From NCBI GenBank assembly GCA_023424015.1, contig JAFAEM010000006.1, positions 248,001 through 312,000 of the forward strand: 64,000 nucleotides of DNA. Reading direction: 5' to 3'. Source of the DNA: Bacteroidota bacterium. Its GTDB lineage: Bacteria; Bacteroidota; Bacteroidia; Chitinophagales; Chitinophagaceae. This document shows positions 8,360-15,059 of the stretch, piece after piece; the stretch's first letter is position 1; every line of letters starts with the position of its first letter. The notes under the pieces were generated by a model. The model saw only the letters and a program-made list of their open reading frames with translations. It was not told where the DNA came from and made no database searches. Both the position numbers and the translations under genes were made by a program.

Positions 8360-9085
8360 ATGAAGAAAACAATTTTTACCACCGCACTATTTCTGATAGG
8401 CTTCGGCCTGCCAGTCCTGCAGGGCCAGACCCAGTTTTCGGGATGGCTGGCCTCGTTCAATACCATTAAAACCGGCAAAAAAACCAGCCTGCATACGGAT
8501 ATTCAGTGGAGAAGTTCTGACAGATGGGCTCATACGCAAACATTACTCCTGCGACCGGGTCTGAACCTGCACATGAAAAAAGGCTTTATCTTTTCCGCCG
8601 GTTATGCTTTTATATCCAATCGCCGGGTGATTGGAGCAGCAACAGGTTATCTTACCGAACACCGCGCCTGGGAGCAACTCTTATATAATCATAAGCTAAA
8701 CCGGTTGTCAATAGCACATCGCCTGCGCCTCGAGCAGCGATTTCTTCCAAAGGCCCTTGTAGTGGATGATCGTGTTGAGAAAGAAGGCACCGGGTACGCC
8801 AGTCGGGTCCGGTATTTTATACGCAATGTATATCCCCTTTCCAGGGGACCTGAGTTTTCCAAAGGTGTTTTCGCAGCTTTGCAAAATGAAGTGTTTCTGA
8901 ATATTGGCAATACCCGCCAGGTGAATGGTAAGCTTTTCGACCAGAACAGGCTTTATCTGGCAATGGGTTACCGGCTGTCACCCTCATTCGACCTGGAGGC
9001 CGGATATTTTAATCATTATACACAGGGCAGCAGTTCCTTTACTAATAATCATGTGATCCAGGTAGCGGGGTATTTAAGACTGTGA
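8360..9085 (+). CDS. DUF2490 family outer-membrane protein
   Basis: A 241-residue protein with a signal peptide (about 1-24, cut after LQGQ) and a body of alternating amphipathic strands, as in a small outer-membrane barrel (GFIFSAGYAFISN, RLYLAMGYRLSPSFDLEAGYFNHYTQG). The C-terminus HVIQVAGYLRL also fits a barrel strand. Length and pattern match the DUF2490 family, widespread in Bacteroidota and without a known biochemical role. A consensus -7 promoter lies just upstream, so it is probably transcribed alone from a very short leader. Its 3' flank carries a reversed heptad array. Function is unknown. Confidence 0.75.
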   Translation: MKKTIFTTALFLIGFGLPVLQGQTQFSGWLASFNTIKTGKKTSLHTDIQWRSSDRWAHTQTLLLRPGLNLHMKKGFIFSAGYAFISNRRVIGAATGYLTEHRAWEQLLYNHKLNRLSIAHRLRLEQRFLPKALVVDDRVEKEGTGYASRVRYFIRNVYPLSRGPEFSKGVFAALQNEVFLNIGNTRQVNGKLFDQNRLYLAMGYRLSPSFDLEAGYFNHYTQGSSSFTNNHVIQVAGYLRL

Positions 9086-9162
9086 TGCTTTTCAACTACA
9101 GAACCCGCAAAAACAGTCCCGCGACTCTCCATGCGTCAGACGCGGACGTCAGACGCAGGATC

Positions 9163-9219
9163 GCCGGCTCCCGACAAACGACTCCTGGCTAACGACCCAA
9201 TTGCTATCGGGTCCCGACT
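9163..9219 (-). repeat. Reversed AGTCNNN heptad array with cassette
   Basis: On the minus strand the order is AGTCGGG, the 22-bp cassette, then four further 7-bp units (AGCCAGG, AGTCGTT, TGTCGGG, AGCCGGC). This is the same arrangement as after araC but in the opposite orientation. It lies between the DUF2490 gene stop and the next gene. The preceding bases 9138-9164 hold a separate short repeat of CGTCAGACGC. Confidence 0.75.
9191..9212 (-). repeat. 22-bp palindromic cassette, copy 3
   Basis: Reads on the minus strand as the same cassette as at 4511 and 4547 except for the two variable end bases and one C-to-T change in the right arm (GACCCGATAGCAATTGGGTC). It follows AGTCGGG, exactly as copy 1 does. 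The mismatch weakens one arm of the hairpin. Confidence 0.8.
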
Positions 9220-9280
9220 AAATTAACCCCTTAAAACCCAACATTTTTTTGCATTTTTGCAGTTAACCAACCGGTACCGG

Positions 9281-10051
9281 ATGAAGTCAGCAATTTATCA
9301 TTCACTTACAGAAAAAAAGAACCAGGGCAGGAAATCCTTTGCCGTACTTATTGATCCGGACAAAGTGGATAAGCCCATGCTGGATGAACTGACCGGCCTG
9401 GCTGTTGCGGCTAAAGTGGACTACCTGCTGGTAGGTGGCAGCCTGGTCATATCCAATCACCTTGACGAGTGTTTGCAACAGATCAAAAAGAACTGCTCCA
9501 TCCCGGTTGTTCTTTTTCCCGGCAGCCCGCAACAGGTTAGTAAATACGCTGATGCACTGTTATATCTTTCGCTTATTTCGGGCCGGAATCCTGAATTACT
9601 GATCGGTCAGCATGTGGTATCGGCACCTTTTGTTCGCCAGAGCGGGCTGGAGATCATGCCTACAGGATATATTGTCATTGACGGTGGCGCTCCCACCACG
9701 GTTTCTTATATCAGTAATGCACTCCCTATCCCTGCCGACAAGAACGAGATCGCGATGTGTACGGCCATGGCAGGGGAAATGCTGGGCATGAAACTGATCT
9801 ATATGGATGCCGGCAGCGGTGCCCGCCGACCCATCACAGAAAACATGATTGAAGCCGTCGCTAAAAATATCGATGTTCCACTGATCATCGGCGGTGGCAT
9901 CACCGATCCCGAAAAAGCCTACCTCGATTGTAAGGCCGGCGCGGATCTGATCGTAGTTGGCAATGCCATTGAAAAAGATGCATCACTGATCATGGAAATG
10001 AGTAAAGCAATACATTCAGTAAGTCTGGAGTCGGGAGTCAGTAGTAACTAG
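9281..10051 (+). CDS. Geranylgeranylglyceryl-phosphate synthase family (PcrB-like)
   Basis: A 256-residue TIM-barrel prenyltransferase that joins glycerol-1-phosphate to a polyprenyl diphosphate, the first ether bond in archaeal-type lipids. Family marks: AVLIDPDKVDKP near the start, YMDAGSGARRPI in the middle, and the phosphate-binding loops LIIGGGITDPEKA and GADLIVVGNAIEKD. The ATG at 9281 (MKSAIYHS) is chosen over the in-frame TTG eight codons upstream. Purified Bacteroidota members of this family have been reported to make geranylgeranylglyceryl phosphate, so that product is more likely than the heptaprenyl product of Bacillus PcrB; chain length cannot be read here. The last residues (SLESGVSSN) are encoded by an AGTCNNN heptad array that continues past the stop. 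The cellular role in Bacteroidota is unsettled. Confidence 0.9.
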   Translation: MKSAIYHSLTEKKNQGRKSFAVLIDPDKVDKPMLDELTGLAVAAKVDYLLVGGSLVISNHLDECLQQIKKNCSIPVVLFPGSPQQVSKYADALLYLSLISGRNPELLIGQHVVSAPFVRQSGLEIMPTGYIVIDGGAPTTVSYISNALPIPADKNEIAMCTAMAGEMLGMKLIYMDAGSGARRPITENMIEAVAKNIDVPLIIGGGITDPEKAYLDCKAGADLIVVGNAIEKDASLIMEMSKAIHSVSLESGVSSN

Positions 10052-10084
10052 TCGTTAGTCGGTAGTCATTAGTCGGGAGTCACG
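10022..10084 (+). repeat. Nine-unit AGTCNNN heptad array overlapping a gene end
   Basis: Nine uninterrupted 7-bp units; eight start AGTC and one is AGTAACT. The first four and part of the fifth lie inside the coding sequence of the prenyltransferase, whose stop codon TAG sits across the boundary of units 4 and 5. No 22-bp cassette is present here. Confidence 0.85.
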
Positions 10085-10089
10085 CCGAT

Positions 10090-10156
10090 TTCTCATTTTC
10101 AAATTCTCAATTTCCACATTTTCAAATTTTCAAATTCTCAAATTTTCAAATTCTCC
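10090..10156. repeat. AT-rich octad array (CAAATTYT type)
   Basis: About eight degenerate 8-bp units of the type CAAATTTT / CAAATTCT. It fills the gap between the converging genes and enters the 3' end of the M28 peptidase gene, encoding its last residues ENLKI and stop. A 28-bp stretch of it (10109-10136) recurs exactly at 12902-12929. Confidence 0.75.
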
Positions 10157-11409
10157 CCGTTTATCAAACTGCCCGCCGCCTCTGCGATCGCCCGTATTAC
10201 CGTGGTCATGTGCGGGATATCGATACGTTTTAATTCGTCGCAGGGCTGGTGATAACATTTATCATCATCATCACTACTCATGATACTATGTGCGGGTATC
10301 CCCTTTTTTACAAACGAGTAGTTGTCGCTGCGTTTGTAAAGTTCTTTCTCCTCCGAGGGACCAGGTTTTACTTTTACGGCCGTGGTTTCAAAATTCCTTT
10401 TCAGCAAAGCGGGTAGCGGCGACTCATCAAAACCTGTAATAAAAACATTGTTATCGCCATACTGTGGTATACCGATCATTTCGATATTGATGCCGGCTAC
10501 GATGGCACGGGTATCGAAAAGATCGACAAAATCCTTTGAGCCGAGCAGGCCCAGTTCTTCACCCGAAAAAGCACAAAACATCAATGTTCTTTCGTTATCT
10601 GCTTTTTTGGCAAAATGTTCAGCCAGCAGGATAAGGGCGGTAGTTCCTGATGCGTTATCGTTGGCACCGTTTAAGATGCTGTCCTTTTTTCTGCCACGGC
10701 GGAATACACCTTCGTGATCATAGTGTGCGGAGAATAGTACGATCTCTTCAGGCCTGGATTTCCCTGGCAATATAGCTGCAACATTATAACCCAGATTTTC
10801 ATAATAATTATTCACGCCGGAAAGTGCAAGTGATGTAGGTGCTGTGCTGGCGCATACAAACAACACGTTATTTGTCAAGCCTCCCTGCGGAAACTGGAAT
10901 TGTGTAGGAAAATAATTCTCTTTATCAGGTTGCGGCAGGTTGCTCCACAACAAAAGATCGCCGCTGATGTGCCTGTATTTCTCGAGTATATTTTCAGTAA
11001 AAAAAGAATCGATTTTTATGACGGTAAAATCAGCAAGTGTTTTGGGTAAATAATTGCCCGGCGCCGGATGCAGGTACATAAAGACATCCTGCGATAATTT
11101 TTTGCCGTTCCATTCCAGGATATCGCTCACCACTTTTTTACTTCCCCCAAATGGACGGAACGGAAGAAAATACCCTTCCCTGCCCGGCAACGGCTGTAAA
11201 CCGCTTTTTTTAAATGCTTCACCGATAAACAGGCCGGCCTTCAATAGTTCCGGCCGCCCATTACCGCGGCCTTTTAACGAATCGGATGCCAGCACATTCA
11301 TAATGCGACTTACTTCGTTTTCATTAATTGGGTCGGGATGATACTGACCGGATACTGGTAGCTGCAATAACATCAGCGCAACTACTATTACTATTAAACA
11401 TCGGTGCAT
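10138..11409 (-). CDS. Secreted M28-family zinc peptidase
   Basis: A 423-residue exported metallopeptidase, probably an aminopeptidase acting in the periplasm or outside. Signal peptide about 1-21 (VSGQ). The M28 metal site is readable: HYDHEGV (His), NGANDNASGTT (bridging Asp), FSGEELGLLGS (Glu pair), NIEMIG (Glu where many relatives have Asp), and HQPCDEL near the C-terminus (His). An amino-terminal segment (about 30-200) precedes the catalytic domain. A paralogue lies 99 bp upstream in the same direction. The last residues come from an AT-rich repeat array, so the original C-terminus has probably been replaced or extended. It converges with the prenyltransferase gene. Substrate unknown. 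Confidence 0.9.
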   Translation of the reverse strand: MHRCLIVIVVALMLLQLPVSGQYHPDPINENEVSRIMNVLASDSLKGRGNGRPELLKAGLFIGEAFKKSGLQPLPGREGYFLPFRPFGGSKKVVSDILEWNGKKLSQDVFMYLHPAPGNYLPKTLADFTVIKIDSFFTENILEKYRHISGDLLLWSNLPQPDKENYFPTQFQFPQGGLTNNVLFVCASTAPTSLALSGVNNYYENLGYNVAAILPGKSRPEEIVLFSAHYDHEGVFRRGRKKDSILNGANDNASGTTALILLAEHFAKKADNERTLMFCAFSGEELGLLGSKDFVDLFDTRAIVAGINIEMIGIPQYGDNNVFITGFDESPLPALLKRNFETTAVKVKPGPSEEKELYKRSDNYSFVKKGIPAHSIMSSDDDDKCYHQPCDELKRIDIPHMTTVIRAIAEAAGSLINGENLKI

Positions 11410-11508
11410 AGTGGCATTTTGAATTGCTTCCTCATATACGCATGCTGTTATGGCGGTGTTATTTTACTAACCCGGCGTTCGCAGCGATCATGGCGGACTC
11501 ATACACTG

Positions 11509-12792
11509 TTATCGGAGATCTTCTTTCTTAACCCGTGTAGGTGTCTCTTTACCAGCTACAATCGATCTTGAACTCAGGGCTATCGAACGGATGATCATTG
11601 TCATATTCTCAATGTCCAGGGTTTCGACATGATCTGATGGTTTGTGATAGTGTGGTTCCGCATCCATTTTTGCCGTGGAGATCGTATGTGCAGGCACACC
11701 CAGCCTGGCGAGGGTAGCATTGTCGGAGCGATAAAATAACTGTTGATCAGGATAAGGATCCGGATGAAAAGTAAAACCGGTTCCTTTCAGGTTTTTCTGC
11801 AGGATCGCACCCATATCGGTTTTATCATAGCCGGTGATAAATGCGGTATTCTTACCCCATTTACTTTCGGTACCGATCATTTCAATATTGAACATGGCCA
11901 TGACCTTCTCGGGCGGAAACTGTTTTGAAAAGTACTGGGATCCAAAGCCACCCGATTCCTCTGCTGTAAACGCGGCGAAGACCAGGGTGCGCTCATTGTC
12001 TTTGGTGGCCGCGAAATATTTTGCCAGCAGTATCACAGCGGTGATACCGGCTGCATCGTCATTGGCACCGTTATAAATGGAATCGCCATCAACTGGTTTG
12101 CCTACTCCAACATGGTCGTAGTGCCCGGAGAAAATAACATACTCACCCTTTCTTTTTTTTCCGGGTATCACTCCCACTACATTTGCCAGTTTCTGTTCTG
12201 CCACCTCATGCTTCGCCTGTATATTAAAGCTCTTAGGTAATTCAGTACCGAGTATAAAGACGACATTCTTATCGGTTTTGAACAGGCTGCGTTTCAGGAA
12301 AGTAAGACGGGGGAAATTTTTTGCATAGCTGGAATCAACCAGCACCAGCAGGTTTTTTTGCTCCGCCGCAAAATCTGCCGCCTGTTGAAACAGGTTACCG
12401 CCTTTTTTCATCACTACTGTCTCATAACCCGACGACTGGTTGATATTGAAATCCGCCTGAGAGGTTACCACAATGATATTCCTGGAATCGGCTTCCTGGT
12501 TATCAAACCGTGCAGTAAGGCTTACCTGGCGGGGGCTGACCATGGCAAATTCCTGGCGATAGCTGTCACCACCATCCCATGTCTTCAGGCCTGCCGCTTT
12601 AAACTCCTCTGCAATAAAATCCGCTGCTTTCTCGATTTCCGGTGAGTTCACCCTTCTTCCACGCATTTCATCAGAAGCCAGTATGCTTTCGATCCGGAGT
12701 GCATCTTTTGCATTAATGATCTCATCTGCTTTTTGCGCCCATAAAAAAGAGGTCATTGAAACCAATAACCCCGTCAGTGTAAGTGTCTTCAT
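11509..12792 (-). CDS. Secreted M28-family zinc peptidase (paralogue)
   Basis: A 427-residue exported M28 metallopeptidase. Signal peptide about 1-19 (SFLWAQ). Metal-site motifs: HYDHVGV, NGANDDAAGIT, FTAEESGGFGS, NIEMIG and HYHKPSDHVE. The layout matches the downstream neighbour (10138-11409) segment by segment, including the conserved N-terminal start IMNVLASDSLKGR / IESILASDEMRGR, so the pair arose by tandem duplication. The C-terminal tail (KETPTRVKKEDLR) is longer and polar. The 135-bp gap upstream, towards the LytTR gene, is filled by heptad and octad arrays, so independent transcription is likely. Confidence 0.9.
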   Translation of the reverse strand: MKTLTLTGLLVSMTSFLWAQKADEIINAKDALRIESILASDEMRGRRVNSPEIEKAADFIAEEFKAAGLKTWDGGDSYRQEFAMVSPRQVSLTARFDNQEADSRNIIVVTSQADFNINQSSGYETVVMKKGGNLFQQAADFAAEQKNLLVLVDSSYAKNFPRLTFLKRSLFKTDKNVVFILGTELPKSFNIQAKHEVAEQKLANVVGVIPGKKRKGEYVIFSGHYDHVGVGKPVDGDSIYNGANDDAAGITAVILLAKYFAATKDNERTLVFAAFTAEESGGFGSQYFSKQFPPEKVMAMFNIEMIGTESKWGKNTAFITGYDKTDMGAILQKNLKGTGFTFHPDPYPDQQLFYRSDNATLARLGVPAHTISTAKMDAEPHYHKPSDHVETLDIENMTMIIRSIALSSRSIVAGKETPTRVKKEDLR

Positions 12793-12822
12793 TTAATGTT
12801 GCTGTTTTTTTTCGTGAGGTTT

Positions 12823-12929
12823 GAATCGTGAATCGTGAGTGGTGAGTGGTGATACGGGAAAAGGGATTGAGAATTTGGAATTTGGTCATCTCACCTTTTC
12901 AAATTTCCACATTTTCAAATTTTCAAATT
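12823..12929. repeat. Mixed heptad and octad repeat region
   Basis: The gap between lytTR and the second M28 gene opens with five 7-bp units of the GANTNGT type (12823-12857). It continues with an octad stretch reading GAATTTGG (12869-12885) and then oppositely oriented CAAATTTT-type octads (12895-12929). The two octad stretches could pair as a hairpin. The last bases overlap the stop codon of the response regulator gene. Confidence 0.7.
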
Positions 12930-13656
12930 ATAGACTCATCATCTCCTTAAACTTCACCGTCTGTCTCCGGCTTACTTCGATCTTTTCACCACCTTTCAAC
13001 TCCAGCAGGAGGCCGCCATTGAAATAGGGTTCGATCTTATCGATCATGCGGAGGTTTACGATATGCTTGCGATTGGCACGGAAGAAAAATTTTTCATCCA
13101 GCCTTTCTTCCAGCGCATTGAGTGATTTTAATATGAGTGGTTTATTGGCGCCAAAAAATACCTTGGCATAGTTGCCAACACTTTCGAACAGGCGGATATC
13201 GCTAAGTTTGACAAACCAGCAGCGTTCTCCATCCTTTACAAATACCTGGTCATTCTCACCCAGGATACTGTTGTTGGTATATTCTTCTACCGTACGTGAC
13301 TCTTTGTTTTCTGACTGTTGCAGTTTGTGTATCGCATCAGCAAGCCGCTTAGGCTCCACGGGCTTTAGCAAATAATCCAGGGCATTTACTTCGAATGCTT
13401 TCAGTGCGAACTCATCATACGCGGTGGTAAAGATCACCTGCGGCGCACGCTCCAATTCTGCCAGCATATCAAAACCGGTCTTTCCCGGCATCTGGATATC
13501 CAGGAAAATCAGGTCGGGTTGCTGGCTTTCTATTTTTGAAATACCTTCCTGCGCATTGGCCGCTTCGTCGATCACTTCTACCTCAGGAAAGTCCTGTAGC
13601 AGCTTTTTTAATTCCGTCCTGGCCAGGCGTTCATCATCAATGATAATTGCTCTCAT
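12928..13656 (-). CDS. LytTR-family response regulator
   Basis: A 242-residue two-component response regulator. Residues 1-120 are a receiver domain with the acidic pair at 8-9, the phosphoacceptor Asp53 in LIFLDIQMPG, the Thr/Ser switch (VIFTTAYDE) and Lys in YLLKPVEP. Residues about 140-240 are a LytTR DNA-binding domain (VFVKDGERCWFVKLSDIRLFES; FFRANRKHIVNL). The gene lies 10 bp downstream of its sensor kinase and must be co-transcribed with it. Bacteroidota LytS/LytTR pairs control varied cell-surface functions; nothing here identifies the targets. The stop codon overlaps an AT-rich repeat. Confidence 0.95.
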   Translation of the reverse strand: MRAIIIDDERLARTELKKLLQDFPEVEVIDEAANAQEGISKIESQQPDLIFLDIQMPGKTGFDMLAELERAPQVIFTTAYDEFALKAFEVNALDYLLKPVEPKRLADAIHKLQQSENKESRTVEEYTNNSILGENDQVFVKDGERCWFVKLSDIRLFESVGNYAKVFFGANKPLILKSLNALEERLDEKFFFRANRKHIVNLRMIDKIEPYFNGGLLLELKGGEKIEVSRRQTVKFKEMMSL

Positions 13657-13666
13657 GTGAATTGTT

Positions 13667-14746
13667 TTAATAATCGTCGCCGACAGGAATCATAACGGTA
13701 GCTTCTACCAATCCGGGAGATGCCTGCCTGATTTCAAATTTAGCTTTATTTCCGTATAAAAGATTCAGCCTGTTGGTGGTGCTGGACAGGCCAAAGCCTT
13801 CACCCGTCACATGGCCATTCAGGTACCCGGTATTCTGCACAGAGAGTTCATGAAAGTTGTCTTTGATAGTTGAAATAACCCTTACCACACCACCCAGGAT
13901 CTGCTTGCTGATCCCATGCTTGATGGCATTTTCCACCAGTGTCTGCAGCATCATCGGTGGCACCGGAAGAGAAAGCGTATCCTCATCAACATTGTATTCA
14001 ATTTTCAACCTGTCCTCAAACCGCATATTCTCGAGCGCGAGATAATCCTTTACAATAAATAGCTCTTTTTGAAACGGCACCGCCTCGGATTTATCAGCCT
14101 GCATACTGCTGCGCAGGATATTACTGAGCTCGGTGATAGCCTTACGTGCCCGCTCGGGATTTTCATCCACCAGGGCGCGAATACTATTTAGCGAGTTGAA
14201 AATAAAATGCGGATTGATATGTGCCTTAATGGTCTTCAATTCCAGTTCTTTAACCAGTGACTCAAGTTGCAGTGTATCCAGCTGCTGCTTGCGGCTTTTG
14301 GCTACATAATGATACACAAAGTAGATCAGGCTCCAGATAAAGAACAGGATGAAATATGAAAAAGCACTGCTCAACACGAGCAATAATTTGCTGACCCAAT
14401 AACTTACATCCGTTCTTTCGAGCAATAACACTTCGTCCTGCTTGATCAGGTCAAAATAAATCAAAGCTTCGACGCTCAGATAAGACACCAAAATCGCGAG
14501 ACAAAACGTTATAATAAAAAACTGGAAAATTTGTTTGTTGAGGCTTTTCTGCAACAGGCCAAAACGAATAATTGCCATGCGCATCAGGTGGGAAAAGATC
14601 AGGCCCAGCACCAGGAAAACACCCAGTCTCTTAAAAAAATCGGGTGTAAGCCGGTCGAAAGAGAAGGCAAAAAATGCGTTAATAAGCGCAAATGAACCCC
14701 AACCAATAGCCTGGAAAAGCCAGTATTTTGAATTACCAATACGCAT
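13667..14746 (-). CDS. LytS-type sensor histidine kinase
   Basis: A 359-residue membrane sensor kinase. Four hydrophobic segments lie in residues about 10-160 (for example WGSFALINAFFAF, FQFFIITFCLAILVSYLSV and LLLVLSSAFSYFILFFIWSLIYFVYHY), followed by a His-kinase domain with the phospho-accepting His in KAHINPHFIFNSLNSI and the ATP-binding N box TLVENAIKHGIS. The C-terminal G box is GFGLSSTTNRL. I place the start at the ATG of MRIGNSKYW and not at the TTG nine bases earlier, because a perfect -7 promoter element ends six bases before that ATG. The next gene is its LytTR regulator. The signal is unknown. Confidence 0.93.
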   Translation of the reverse strand: MRIGNSKYWLFQAIGWGSFALINAFFAFSFDRLTPDFFKRLGVFLVLGLIFSHLMRMAIIRFGLLQKSLNKQIFQFFIITFCLAILVSYLSVEALIYFDLIKQDEVLLLERTDVSYWVSKLLLVLSSAFSYFILFFIWSLIYFVYHYVAKSRKQQLDTLQLESLVKELELKTIKAHINPHFIFNSLNSIRALVDENPERARKAITELSNILRSSMQADKSEAVPFQKELFIVKDYLALENMRFEDRLKIEYNVDEDTLSLPVPPMMLQTLVENAIKHGISKQILGGVVRVISTIKDNFHELSVQNTGYLNGHVTGEGFGLSSTTNRLNLLYGNKAKFEIRQASPGLVEATVMIPVGDDY

Positions 14747-15059
14747 AGTTAACAAAGCTAACCAATTTGATCTCTGCCTGAAGTTGTAAATGTATCAATG
14801 GAAAATAAGTTTTACAAATGGGATGTTTGACGGCTGGAATCACTTGATTTTTAATTGATTTGACTCAATAACTTGTTAAAGACCTTAAGAATTCGAGTGA
14901 AACAATTTGCATTTTTGGATTATCCCTGGAGTCATTCGCCAGTAAAAATAAATCGCTTACTTATCGCTGCATTCCGCTCCCGGCATTTCGTTTGCACTAT
15001 CAAAACCTTTATTATTAACCCCATTAATATATTACTTTTACAGCCGCTAAACCACTCAA
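14747..15059. other. Divergent promoter region lytS / dxs
   Basis: 313 bp with no gene I can support. The left end has the lytS promoter. The dxs side contains TATTACTTTTAC at 15029-15040, a degenerate -7 sequence about 20 bp before the ATG. The rest is AT-rich with no hairpin or repeat that I could see. Confidence 0.6.
14753..14760 (-). promoter_or_regulatory. -7 promoter element TAGCTTTG of the lytS operon
   Basis: Exact TAnnTTTG match on the minus strand. Only six bases (TTAACT) separate it from the ATG at 14746, which places the likely transcription start at or very close to the A of the start codon. This supports a leaderless mRNA and settles the start codon. Confidence 0.65.

Noticed and set aside
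9138..9164. Repeated CGTCAGACGC near 9.14 kb as a CRISPR-like repeat
   Set aside because: Only two copies with no spacer-like separation; it is part of the degenerate repeat region after the DUF2490 gene.
10022..10156. Heptad and octad arrays as a CRISPR array
   Set aside because: Units are 7 or 8 bp with no spacers, and no cas genes are present.
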